Below, in pieces: positions 15,617 to 23,546 of a stretch of DNA of 32,914 nt. The translations under genes and the position numbers were made by a program. The notes under the pieces are model-generated. The model made no database searches and was not told where the DNA came from. It saw only the letters and a program-made list of their open reading frames with translations. The first letter of the stretch is position 1, and each line of letters begins with the position of its first letter. The stretch is from NCBI GenBank assembly GCA_020073265.1, contig JAIQFN010000068.1, positions 1 to 32,914 on the forward strand, written 5' to 3'. Source of the stretch: Terriglobia bacterium. Lineage in GTDB: Bacteria > Acidobacteriota > Terriglobia > Bryobacterales > Bryobacteraceae.

Positions 15617-17998
15617 TTGCGCTTCGGTGCGCCGCGGCTGGAACTGCTGAGCGCTTTCAGCGAACAGGATTGGAAGCGAGCGCTGGACTGGTGCGATCGC
15701 ATGCAACTGACGCTGGCGCTCGGGTTGCGCCACCGCGAACACATGCCGGAAGCGGTGCAGTCGCGAGTCGATTGCGACTTCGCGAAGAACGCGCAACGCT
15801 GGCTTCGCATGAAGTCGGTGTACGAAGAAATCGCGACGGCGTTGGCGGCCGAGGGATTGGAATGCGTGGTTCTGAAGGGTTTCAGCCACTGCCCGCGCTT
15901 CGTACGCGATCCGAGGCATCGCTGGCAGGGCGACCTGGATCTTTTGCTGACCGAACCGCAGGTCCGGCAGGCGCGTGAAGTCGCTTTGGGATTGGGATAC
16001 GAACCGCTGCGGCGTGTGGAACGGCGGCCGCTGGATCACCTTCCGACTTTGATCCGCCGGACCGGATGGCGGTGGCGGGGCGACTATTTCGATCCTGAGA
16101 TGCCGGTGTCGCTGGAGTTGCACTTCCGGCTGTGGGATCAACGGACGGAAGACTTCGGCCCGAGCGGGCTGGAGCACTTCTGGGAACGTCGCGCGCGCGC
16201 GGTGGTCGACGAGTTGAAGTTCACTGCTCTGCACCCGGCCGACGCGGTTGCGAACGCGTCGCTGCATTTGCTCCGGCACTTGCTGCGCGGCGACTTGCGG
16301 CCGTCGCACGTGTACGAACTGGCCTGGCTGCTGGACAACAGCGTGGACGACGCGGATCTGTGGCGATCCTGGCGCGAGCTGCACGGCGAATCGCTGCGGC
16401 GTTTGGAGGCCATTTCGTTCGCGCTGGCCGAACGGTGGTTCGCTTGCCGGCTTCCCGAGGCGGCGCGCGAAGGGGTCGATCGGCTTCCTGAGGACGTGAA
16501 GCGCTGGCTGGAGATGTATGCTGCTTCGCCGCTCGAGAGCAGATTCCATCCGAATAAAGACGAACTGTGGCTGCACTGGAGCCTGCTGGATTCGTCCGGC
16601 GCGCGGATGGCGGTGCTGCGGCGCAGGCTGCTGCCGGAGCGGTTGCCGGGCCCGGTGGAAGCTGTGCACGTGCCGGAGAAACAGCGAACGTTGCGAATCC
16701 GCCTGGAAGGGCGCTGGCAGTTTTTCGTCTACGCCTCCTCCCGCGCGCTCCACCACACGCGCGCGCTGCCTGCCACAGCCTGGAGCGCGGCGCGATGGTT
16801 CGGCGGCGGCATCGGGTTGGGCGCGCAATACTGGCGGTTCTTCTTCGCCGAAGGATTTTTTGACTTCGGCATGTTTATTTTCGTTTTCCTGTACAACCTG
16901 TATCTGCTCCAGCTTGGCTTTCGGGAAAACTTCATCGGGTTGATATCGGGGGTCATGACAGCGGGCAGCGTGGTGGGATCTCTGGTTGCCGCGCTTGCAA
17001 TCCAGCGCTTCGGCCTGAGAAGAACGCTGCTGATTTCTTTCGGACTGACGGCGTCGCTTTCCGCCTTCCGCGCGTATGCGACGTTCGCACCGGAGCTGCT
17101 GGGGCTGGCTTTTGCAGCAGGCTTGACGTCTTCGGTGTGGCCGGTGGCTTTTTCGCCCGCCATCGCGCACCTGACGAACAACAAGAATCGAGCGCTGGGA
17201 TTCAGCCTCTCATCGTCAGCCGGAATTGCCATCGGGATCGTGGGCGCGCAGGCTGCGGGACGCTTGCCGGGTTGGCTTTCGCGGCTCGGTTGGGCGTCGT
17301 CCACGCTGTGGTCCTACCGGGAAGCTTTGCTCGCAGGCTGTGTGATGGTGGGGCTCGCCATCTGGACGTTTTCCGGAGTCAGCATGGGCTCCGCGCCGGC
17401 GCCCGAAGCGCGAAAGCTTCACCGGCCCAGCCCGCTGGTACTGCGTTTCTTGATCGCGATGCTGGCGTGGAACCTGGGCACCGGTGCTTTGAATCCGTTC
17501 TTCAACGTGTTTTTCTCGCGGCACGTGGGCATGCCGGTGGAGCGCATCGGGATGGTGTTTTCCGGATCCCAGATCGCCCAAGTCATCGCAATCCTGGCCG
17601 CGCCCATCGTGTTCCGGCGTTTCGGTCTGACGCGCGCCATTTCCGGAATGCAGTTCGCCACCGGGCTGGCGCTGGTGGGACTGGCGGCGGCCAGCGGTCC
17701 GGCCTGGGCCGCGGCGGGTTACTCGGCCTACATGATGACGCAGTACATGAGCGAGCCCGGCATGTTTACTTTGCTGATGGAAGGCGCCCCGGTCGCCGAA
17801 CGCGGCAGCGCGTCCGCTTTGAATTTTCTGGTGTCGTTTGCCGGACAGGCGATCGCCGCGGCGGTGGCGGGCCAGATGCTGGCGCGCTTCGGATATCCGC
17901 CGGTGTTTCTGGCTGCCGCGGTCATATGTGGCGCTGCGGCGTTGCTGTTTCGCGTTCTGCTCGACAAAGCGAGACCGAGCGCTCCATCAAATCCGTGA
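15617..17998 (+). CDS. Nucleotidyltransferase-like (NTP_transf_5 type) domain fused to an MFS transporter
   Basis: A 793-residue two-part protein. Residues 1 to about 380 resemble uncharacterised nucleotidyltransferases (NTP_transf_5): VVLKGFS with K87-G88, then GDLDLLL with G105, D106 and D108 as the presumed metal site, then SLELHFRLWD and a helical tail with SHVYELAWLL. From about residue 405 to 785 there are some 12 hydrophobic helices of a Major Facilitator transporter, beginning GMFIFVFLYNLYLLQLGF. The only standard start before the homology is TTG 15617. The frame stays open upstream, and residues encoded from CTG 15563, which overlaps the TonB stop as CTGA, read as natural protein (TEFEPNIPAYARAPFEAL), so the true start may be CTG. 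The 3' end overlaps the opposing GT4 gene by 77 bp. The fusion is unusual and its role unknown. Confidence 0.82.
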   Translation: MRFGAPRLELLSAFSEQDWKRALDWCDRMQLTLALGLRHREHMPEAVQSRVDCDFAKNAQRWLRMKSVYEEIATALAAEGLECVVLKGFSHCPRFVRDPRHRWQGDLDLLLTEPQVRQAREVALGLGYEPLRRVERRPLDHLPTLIRRTGWRWRGDYFDPEMPVSLELHFRLWDQRTEDFGPSGLEHFWERRARAVVDELKFTALHPADAVANASLHLLRHLLRGDLRPSHVYELAWLLDNSVDDADLWRSWRELHGESLRRLEAISFALAERWFACRLPEAAREGVDRLPEDVKRWLEMYAASPLESRFHPNKDELWLHWSLLDSSGARMAVLRRRLLPERLPGPVEAVHVPEKQRTLRIRLEGRWQFFVYASSRALHHTRALPATAWSAARWFGGGIGLGAQYWRFFFAEGFFDFGMFIFVFLYNLYLLQLGFRENFIGLISGVMTAGSVVGSLVAALAIQRFGLRRTLLISFGLTASLSAFRAYATFAPELLGLAFAAGLTSSVWPVAFSPAIAHLTNNKNRALGFSLSSSAGIAIGIVGAQAAGRLPGWLSRLGWASSTLWSYREALLAGCVMVGLAIWTFSGVSMGSAPAPEARKLHRPSPLVLRFLIAMLAWNLGTGALNPFFNVFFSRHVGMPVERIGMVFSGSQIAQVIAILAAPIVFRRFGLTRAISGMQFATGLALVGLAAASGPAWAAAGYSAYMMTQYMSEPGMFTLLMEGAPVAERGSASALNFLVSFAGQAIAAAVAGQMLARFGYPPVFLAAAVICGAAALLFRVLLDKARPSAPSNP

Positions 17999-19076
17999 TG
18001 CGTTCCTGATAAACCGCGAGCGTGTAGGAACGCTCCCAGGTTTGCCGCGCGTTCGCGACGATCCTGCGCAGCGAATCCGGCTGGGTGGTCATGACGGTGG
18101 CGATCCGGTCCGCCAGAGCCTCGGACGACTTTTCGGGCGCCAGGAATCCGGTTTCGCCATCGACCACCAACTCGGGAATTCCTCCGGTTGGATAAGCAAC
18201 CACCGGCACGCCGGCCGAGAAAGCCTCCACCACCACGCGGCCCATGCCTTCCTGCCTGGACGGAACCACCAGCAGATCCAGATCCGCGAAGACCGAAGCG
18301 ACGTCATCGCGCCAGCCGAGAAACTCGACTGGCAAGCCGCGCGCCTGGCTTTGGACCCGATTGAAATAAGCGGGGTCCGCGAACAACGGCGCGCCGCAGA
18401 TGAGAAATTTCGCGTTCGGGAATTTGGGATGAAGCAGGGCTGCGGCGTGAACGAACTCAGCCTGGCCTTTTTCCGGACTGATCCGGCCGACTACGCCGAT
18501 GCGCCAGCCTGCTTGGCGGCCGAACGCGCGCTCGCGAAACTGGATTTCGGGCACGCCATTCGCGATGACTTCCAGCTTGGCCGGGTCGATGTATCCGCGG
18601 AAAAGCTGCAGCACCGAATCGCTGCAGGCCGCAACGGTGGCGTTGGCCCGCCGGACGCTCCGGGCGGCGAGATTCAGAGCCGAGCGTTGTGGAATGTGGC
18701 TGTGTGCTCGAAAAACTACCGCAGTGCGTTGACGCGATGCGAGCACGGCCGCGGCCGGCAGCAATCGCGGCCCGTTGACGAAGATCAGGTCGAATGAGAC
18801 GCGATTCATCAGGTCGCCGAGAATGCGCACCTGCGCTTTGCGATCGGCGACGAAACGGAGTGCGTCCGCGATCGTCTTGGTCCCTGAATGATACGGCCCG
18901 CAGGGGATTTCGGTCACCGGCACGTTTCGTGCTTGAAGCTGCCCGACCAGCTGCCCCGCGCCGGGGACAGCGGCCCAAGCCTGCCAGCCGCGCTGCTCGA
19001 CGGCCGCCAATGTTTCAAGAAGGCTGCGCTGCGCGCCGCCCATTTCGCTGAATTGATCGAGAAAAAGAATCTTCAC
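17922..19076 (-). CDS. GT4 family glycosyltransferase
   Basis: A 384-residue GT-B glycosyltransferase. It begins VKILFLDQFSEMGGAQRSLL, with the GGAQ acceptor loop typical of GT4 proteins. The C-terminal half has IGVVGRISPEKGQAEFV, FLGWRDDV, and the E-x7-E pair in RQEGMGRVVVEA, then PTGGIPELV. GTG 19074-19076 is the start because it overlaps the upstream gene's stop as GTGA and sits right before the first beta strand; the frame further upstream is antisense translation of the O-antigen-ligase gene. It is the last gene of the Wzz-Wzy-GT4 operon. Its final 77 bp overlap the convergent fusion gene, an unusually long antisense overlap. Sugar specificity is unknown. Confidence 0.9.
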   Translation of the reverse strand: MKILFLDQFSEMGGAQRSLLETLAAVEQRGWQAWAAVPGAGQLVGQLQARNVPVTEIPCGPYHSGTKTIADALRFVADRKAQVRILGDLMNRVSFDLIFVNGPRLLPAAAVLASRQRTAVVFRAHSHIPQRSALNLAARSVRRANATVAACSDSVLQLFRGYIDPAKLEVIANGVPEIQFRERAFGRQAGWRIGVVGRISPEKGQAEFVHAAALLHPKFPNAKFLICGAPLFADPAYFNRVQSQARGLPVEFLGWRDDVASVFADLDLLVVPSRQEGMGRVVVEAFSAGVPVVAYPTGGIPELVVDGETGFLAPEKSSEALADRIATVMTTQPDSLRRIVANARQTWERSYTLAVYQERITDLMERSVSLCRAERETATPQRHI

Positions 19077-20485
19077 GCTTCTTGCCGCGCCGCCAATGCC
19101 AGCACCAAGGAGTACACCGGAAGGATGCGCCAATAGGTGAGCAGATCGGCCGAGAGCATCTGCACTACCTGGCCGGACCAGAAGCACAGCATCCAGGTTC
19201 CGCAAAAAGATCGCAGTTCGCCGGTGGAGCGGGCGGCGCGATACGCCGCGACGAGGATCGCCGCATTGAGCGCCAGGACGGCGGCCAGCCCAGCGATGCC
19301 GGTTTCCGCCAACAACGTCAGGTAGGTGTTGTCGCCAACGGCGGTGCTCCCGATGAAATCCGAGTAAGGCAGCGTCTTGTATCCCACGCCCACCAGCGCG
19401 TGCCAGGGGTTCGACGCCAGGAAGTGAACCAGCGACTGCCAGCTCTGGACGCGGCCGCTCAGCACCATGTCGGGCGACTCGCCGAAATATTGGAACGCGG
19501 CCCACACGCGCTGCCAGTAGGCCGAGGTGACGCGCGGGAACGCGATTCCCAGGATGGCCACTGAGGCGGCGCCGAAGATGCCTGCTCCGAAGGCCAGCCG
19601 CCGCCAGCGAATCCGGTCGCGGTGGAACCAGAACAGAACCGCGAGCGCCACGGCGAGATTCACCAGCGAGGCGCGCGAATAGGACAGCACCAGAGCCGCG
19701 GCCAGCGCCGAGCCTCCCGCCAGGAGCGCAACCGGCGAAACCAACCGGGCTCCGCGAGGCCGGAACAGCGCCACAGCGATCATCTCGAGAAAAAACGCGC
19801 ACAGGTTGCCCAGCGTGCTGGCTTCGTAAAAGATTCCCTGCGCGCGACGAAAAACTCCAGTTTCAAGCCAGATGAACTGTTGTTCGTAGCCGGCCGGCGC
19901 GGGGAACTGAAAATAGAAATCGACGCAGGCGAACAGGGCCGAGATGGACGCCGCGTAGAACAACCATCGAATCCAGCGGAACGATTGCCCTGTCTCCAAG
20001 CGGCCGGGACCGTTGCGGACGTAGAGGAACACGTACACGGAGACGCCCAGCAGCAGCACGCGCGCGAAACTTCCGGCGGCGATGGGAAAGCCGGAGTAGA
20101 TCAACGCGGGTCCGATGCTGGCCATCAGGATGGCCGGAAGTGCCAGGATGGAGAGCGTTAAGGCGTCGGCCTGGAAGCGCCATTCCGCCAGGCGCAGGAA
20201 GCCGATCAGGAGTCCAGCGGCGGCGAAGAGAATTGCGACGTGCGGCCCGGAGTCACCCAGGTGGATGGGAAGCGGCGGCAACAGCAGCGCGCATCCGAAG
20301 AACAGCGCCAGCCAGGAATTCGGGGTGCGAAGGATGCGCCAGACCAGCGGCACGCAGACTAAGGGGGCGCACAGGACCGCTTTCCAAGCCAGGCCGGGCG
20401 CCAGAGCCACCACGGCCGCATAGAGACCAAGCGCTAGACCGGCCAGAGTTTCACGCCGGTCCGGTGCGCGCAGCGCAGCGATCAT
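19073..20485 (-). CDS. O-antigen ligase / Wzy-type polymerase family protein
   Basis: A 470-residue inner-membrane protein with about 12 predicted helices and a periplasmic loop around residues 315-385. The loop contains SGRVQSWQSLVHFLASNPWHALVGVGYKT-like features and GDNTYLTLLAETG, matching the Wzy_C/WaaL signature (an Arg-rich periplasmic loop before GxNxxLxxxxExG). Such proteins polymerise or ligate undecaprenyl-linked oligosaccharides. Overlaps the Wzz-like gene (ATGA) and the GT4 gene (GTGA) at its two ends, so all three are translationally coupled. Pairing with Wzz favours polymerase over ligase. ATG 20483-20485. Confidence 0.85.
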   Translation of the reverse strand: MIAALRAPDRRETLAGLALGLYAAVVALAPGLAWKAVLCAPLVCVPLVWRILRTPNSWLALFFGCALLLPPLPIHLGDSGPHVAILFAAAGLLIGFLRLAEWRFQADALTLSILALPAILMASIGPALIYSGFPIAAGSFARVLLLGVSVYVFLYVRNGPGRLETGQSFRWIRWLFYAASISALFACVDFYFQFPAPAGYEQQFIWLETGVFRRAQGIFYEASTLGNLCAFFLEMIAVALFRPRGARLVSPVALLAGGSALAAALVLSYSRASLVNLAVALAVLFWFHRDRIRWRRLAFGAGIFGAASVAILGIAFPRVTSAYWQRVWAAFQYFGESPDMVLSGRVQSWQSLVHFLASNPWHALVGVGYKTLPYSDFIGSTAVGDNTYLTLLAETGIAGLAAVLALNAAILVAAYRAARSTGELRSFCGTWMLCFWSGQVVQMLSADLLTYWRILPVYSLVLALAARQEA

Positions 20486-21585
20486 GCACGCATCCCGCGC
20501 GACATCGCCGGCTCGAAGCCTACGGGCCGCCGCCGGTACACGAACGCAATGCTGAGGTAGACGAACGAAGCAACCAGCGCCACCAGGATCGCGGCGGCGA
20601 CATTGAGCGGGATGTTCGGCGAACTGGGCCGCTCGGGAACGATTCCCGGGTCGATCACCCGCAACTGCTCGGCGTGGGCGCCGGCGGTGGCTCGCATCTC
20701 ACGCACGCGCGCGGTGTCCGTAGCGTAGGCGGTCTGTGCAACGTCCAGTTCCGACTGCAAGGCATCCCGCTCGGCGGTTCGGCGGGCCAGCGTAGCGCTC
20801 TTCTGTTGAATCTCGCGAGATAATTCCTGGACGCGCTTTTCGAGCAAAACCGCACGAGCCTGCGCCGCCCGCATTTGCTCACGGCCAAATTGGCCGGCAT
20901 CGGGAGTTTGCTGCTGATACTCGGCGACGTTGGCCTGCGCATCTACCAGCTCTTGGCGCAACTGGCCCCGCAGGGCCACCACCGAGTCAATCTCGCTTTG
21001 CAGCGACTCGACCGGCGCGCCGGTGGCCAGAGTGGTCCAGGCTTTCTGCGCCCGCTCCAAGCGCGCGTGCGCCTCCGTCGCCTGCTTCTGAGCCTCTTGT
21101 ATGAAAGGACTGTCCGACGCCGCATTCTCCGCCCGGCTCATGCTCACGGTCTCATTGGCAAGGAACTGCGCGACTCCCTGGGCCTGCTTGGGATCCCGAA
21201 GCGTCACGCTGATTTCCAGGATCTTGGTGTCCCGGATTTTGGACACCTTCAGAACGGCTCGCTTCAGCGACTCGACGGCTTGCGAGCCGCCGGCGCCCCG
21301 CAGATGAAACCGGTCGACCGCGCGCGTGAACAGGCTGTCGCTGGTGGCGAAGCGTTCGTAGGTCTTCAACGACTCCAGGTAAACGGCGCTCACCGCCGTT
21401 CCCACGCGCACATCATTTCCGCCGGGCGGTTCGATGACGATGCTAGCGGTGGCGGTGTAGCGCTTCGGAAGCAGGAGACTCACGGGCAGCGAAATCAGCA
21501 CTGCGGCGCTCAGGGCGGCCGCGAACACGCGCCACCGCCGCCGGAGATACTCGAGGTATTCGAAGGCATCAAATGAGTCGTACAT
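20482..21585 (-). CDS. Wzz-like polysaccharide chain-length determinant
   Basis: A 367-residue inner-membrane protein of the Wzz/PCP family. It has a short cytoplasmic N-terminus (MYDSFDAFEYLEYLRRRWR), a first membrane helix (about 22-42), a Wzz beta/alpha domain with ATASIVIEPP, a long periplasmic coiled coil (about 180-310, rich in Gln, Ala, Glu and Arg), a PERPSSPNIPLN proline-rich approach, and a second helix (about 327-350). No cytoplasmic tyrosine-kinase domain follows, so it is a PCP-1-like protein or depends on a separate kinase. It controls polymer length with the downstream Wzy-like protein. ATG 21585 is selected because the hydrophilic Wzz N-terminus begins there; the open frame upstream runs into the divergent gene. 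Confidence 0.87.
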   Translation of the reverse strand: MYDSFDAFEYLEYLRRRWRVFAAALSAAVLISLPVSLLLPKRYTATASIVIEPPGGNDVRVGTAVSAVYLESLKTYERFATSDSLFTRAVDRFHLRGAGGSQAVESLKRAVLKVSKIRDTKILEISVTLRDPKQAQGVAQFLANETVSMSRAENAASDSPFIQEAQKQATEAHARLERAQKAWTTLATGAPVESLQSEIDSVVALRGQLRQELVDAQANVAEYQQQTPDAGQFGREQMRAAQARAVLLEKRVQELSREIQQKSATLARRTAERDALQSELDVAQTAYATDTARVREMRATAGAHAEQLRVIDPGIVPERPSSPNIPLNVAAAILVALVASFVYLSIAFVYRRRPVGFEPAMSRGMRA

Positions 21586-21622
21586 AGTGTTTCTGCCCGC
21601 CACGTGCGCTAGCCTGTTCGAT

Positions 21623-23470
21623 ATGCGTTTCGTCGTGCCGCTGGTGGCGGCGCTAGTCCCGCTGCTGATCACGCCCGGCTGGTTGGCTCACTTCGATATT
21701 ACGCCCAAAGTGGCGATACTCCTATTCGGCTTGACGCTAATTTTCTTATACCCCAGCGCAAACGTACACAATTTTTACGAATTGATCGGGAGTCGAGCTG
21801 GGCGCTGGTTCGCGGGACTGCTGGCGGCCGGCTGGACGTGCTCCGCGCTGGCCTCGGCGTTCTCCACCAACGTGGCGCTGTCGATCCACGGCAGCACCTG
21901 GCGCCGCTACGGACTGGCCTCCGAATCCGGCTTGCTGCTGTTCGCCCTTCTCGCGGCTGGATGGCTGGCAGCCGAACCGGACAACGTTCGCCTGCTTTTG
22001 CGGGTCTGCACCGCCGCAGGCGCGCTCGCGGCCTTGTATGGCATCGCGCAGTATTTCGGCTGGGATCCCTTGCTGCCGGTTCACGCCTATGAAGCCGGAG
22101 AAGGCGCGCTCACCATCGTTCGACCGCCCGGAACGCTGGGGCACGCCGACTATTTCGCTGCCTGGCTGGTGGTGATCGTATTTCTGGCGCTAGCTCTGAG
22201 GAGGCTGGAGCCGGCGGGTTGGCGGAAGGTCGCGGCCGGCGCGGTGGCGGCTCTCGCGGTGGCGGCCATCATTTTGAGCGGCACTCGTTCGGCGATGCTG
22301 GGACTGATGGCCGGAGCGATCGTCTACGCCTCGGCGCAGCGGTCGCGCGTAAAGGTCCGGGCGCTCGCACTAGGGGCCGCGTGCGCGGCTGGACTGGTGG
22401 TGTTTTTCTTCTCACCGGCGGGCGCCAGGCTGAGGGCACGCCTGCACTGGTCGGTCGAAGACGCTCTCGGTGGCGCGCGTCTGCTGCTCTGGCGGGATTC
22501 GCTCAGAATGGCGGCACACCGGCCGCTCGCCGGCTTCGGCCCGGAGACCTTCGCCACCGAGTTTCCGCGCTTCGAATCGCTGCAGTTGGCGCGAGCGTAT
22601 CCGGATTTCTATCACGAGTCGCCGCACAACATGTTTCTGGACGCGCTCGCCTCACAGGGCGGGTTGGGATTGCTGGCGCTGCTGGGGCTGTGCGGGCTGG
22701 GCGTCTGGGCGGCGACGCTCGGCCTGCGATCCGGTCGTCCGCTGGCCGCCCCGCTCGCGGCAGCACTGGCCGGGCTGCTGGTGGCGCAGCAGTTCGTGGT
22801 GTTTGTCTTCGCAACCGCGTTGTATTTCTACCTGCTGATCGGGCTGCTCATCGCCGGCCTGCCCGCAAGGCTTCCACGGAGGGACAAACCGCGCGAATCC
22901 CGTCTGCTACAGTACAGCGGCCTGGCCGTCAGCGTTATTCTGCTGGCGTTCGCGGTCCGCCTGGTAGTGGCCGATGCGGCTCTGGCCGCCTCCCAACGCC
23001 GGATCGCGGCCGGCGACGCGCTGGGCGCCGCAAGAGCCTACCGGGTGGTGCTGCGATGGCAACCTCCGGGCGCAGGCGACGATCTCGACTACTCGCGAGC
23101 CATGCAGCAACTTTCGGCCAGCACGACGCTGCCGGCCACCAGGCTGGTGGCGCGCGGGCAGGCGGTGGAAGCTGGAATCCGCGCCGTCAGCACCGCCGAG
23201 GCTCGCCAGAACGCCTGGTACAACCTGTCCGTGGTGCTGGCCAGCGGGAACGACGTGGCCACGGTGGAACGCTCGCTGCGCAACTCCATCGCGTGCGCGC
23301 CGAACTGGTTCAAGCCGCATTGGGCGCTAGCGCGAGTTCTGGAGCTGACCCACCGTCAAACCGAAGCCCTGACTGAAGCTCGGACCGCCGTGGAGCGGGA
23401 CGGAGGCCGTGACGCGGAAGTTACCGCGACATGGAACAGGTTGAAAGAGCGCGACAGCCGCCAGCCGTAG
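21623..23470 (+). CDS. O-antigen-ligase-like membrane protein with C-terminal helical (TPR-like) region
   Basis: A 615-residue protein. Residues 1 to about 440 contain around 12 membrane helices of the Wzy_C family, with the SGTRSAMLGLMAG segment and periplasmic loop RDSLRMAAHRPLAGFGPETF followed by ESPHNMFLDALASQGGLG. After a last helix (about 435-455) comes a soluble region of helical repeats (about 460-610) with ARAYRVVLRWQPPG, NAWYNLSVVLASG and PHWALARVLELTHRQTEALTEA, which read like TPR units. This fusion is found in Wzy-like or protein O-oligosaccharyltransferase-like proteins. ATG 21623 is preferred over GTG 21587, which would almost abut the divergent wzz start. It is the second Wzy-like protein of the locus, so one may polymerise and the other ligate. 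Confidence 0.83.
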   Translation: MRFVVPLVAALVPLLITPGWLAHFDITPKVAILLFGLTLIFLYPSANVHNFYELIGSRAGRWFAGLLAAGWTCSALASAFSTNVALSIHGSTWRRYGLASESGLLLFALLAAGWLAAEPDNVRLLLRVCTAAGALAALYGIAQYFGWDPLLPVHAYEAGEGALTIVRPPGTLGHADYFAAWLVVIVFLALALRRLEPAGWRKVAAGAVAALAVAAIILSGTRSAMLGLMAGAIVYASAQRSRVKVRALALGAACAAGLVVFFFSPAGARLRARLHWSVEDALGGARLLLWRDSLRMAAHRPLAGFGPETFATEFPRFESLQLARAYPDFYHESPHNMFLDALASQGGLGLLALLGLCGLGVWAATLGLRSGRPLAAPLAAALAGLLVAQQFVVFVFATALYFYLLIGLLIAGLPARLPRRDKPRESRLLQYSGLAVSVILLAFAVRLVVADAALAASQRRIAAGDALGAARAYRVVLRWQPPGAGDDLDYSRAMQQLSASTTLPATRLVARGQAVEAGIRAVSTAEARQNAWYNLSVVLASGNDVATVERSLRNSIACAPNWFKPHWALARVLELTHRQTEALTEARTAVERDGGRDAEVTATWNRLKERDSRQP

Positions 23471-23498
23471 GTTTCACAAACATTTTACTTCTCATCCA

Positions 23499-23527
23499 TT
23501 GCCTGGTTCGGGTCCCTCGCCTATAGT
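23499..23527 (+). promoter_or_regulatory. Sigma-70-type promoter for the TIGR03437-like gene
   Basis: TTGCCT (23499-23504) and TATAGT (23522-23527) match the -35 at four of six and the -10 at five of six positions, with a 17-bp spacer. Transcription would start near 23534, just before AGGGA (23535-23539), which lies 7 bases from ATG 23547. The leader would be only about 13 bases. Confidence 0.6.
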
Positions 23528-23546
23528 GAGCCCTAGGGACACGATC

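Noticed and set aside
15479-17170. 563-residue minus-strand frame opposite the fusion gene
   Set aside because: Composition is typical of antisense high-GC translation, and it crosses the boundary of two supported plus-strand genes.
11348-17998. Lasso-peptide or similar RiPP cluster
   Set aside because: An HprK-like kinase, NTP_transf_5-like domain and TonB receptor are reminiscent of such clusters, but no precursor peptide, asparagine-synthetase-like cyclase or leader peptidase is visible.
19077-19802. N-terminal 242-residue extension of the GT4 protein
   Set aside because: Arg/Gly-rich sequence lying over the O-antigen-ligase gene in another frame of the same strand; the GTGA overlap and the domain start identify GTG 19076.
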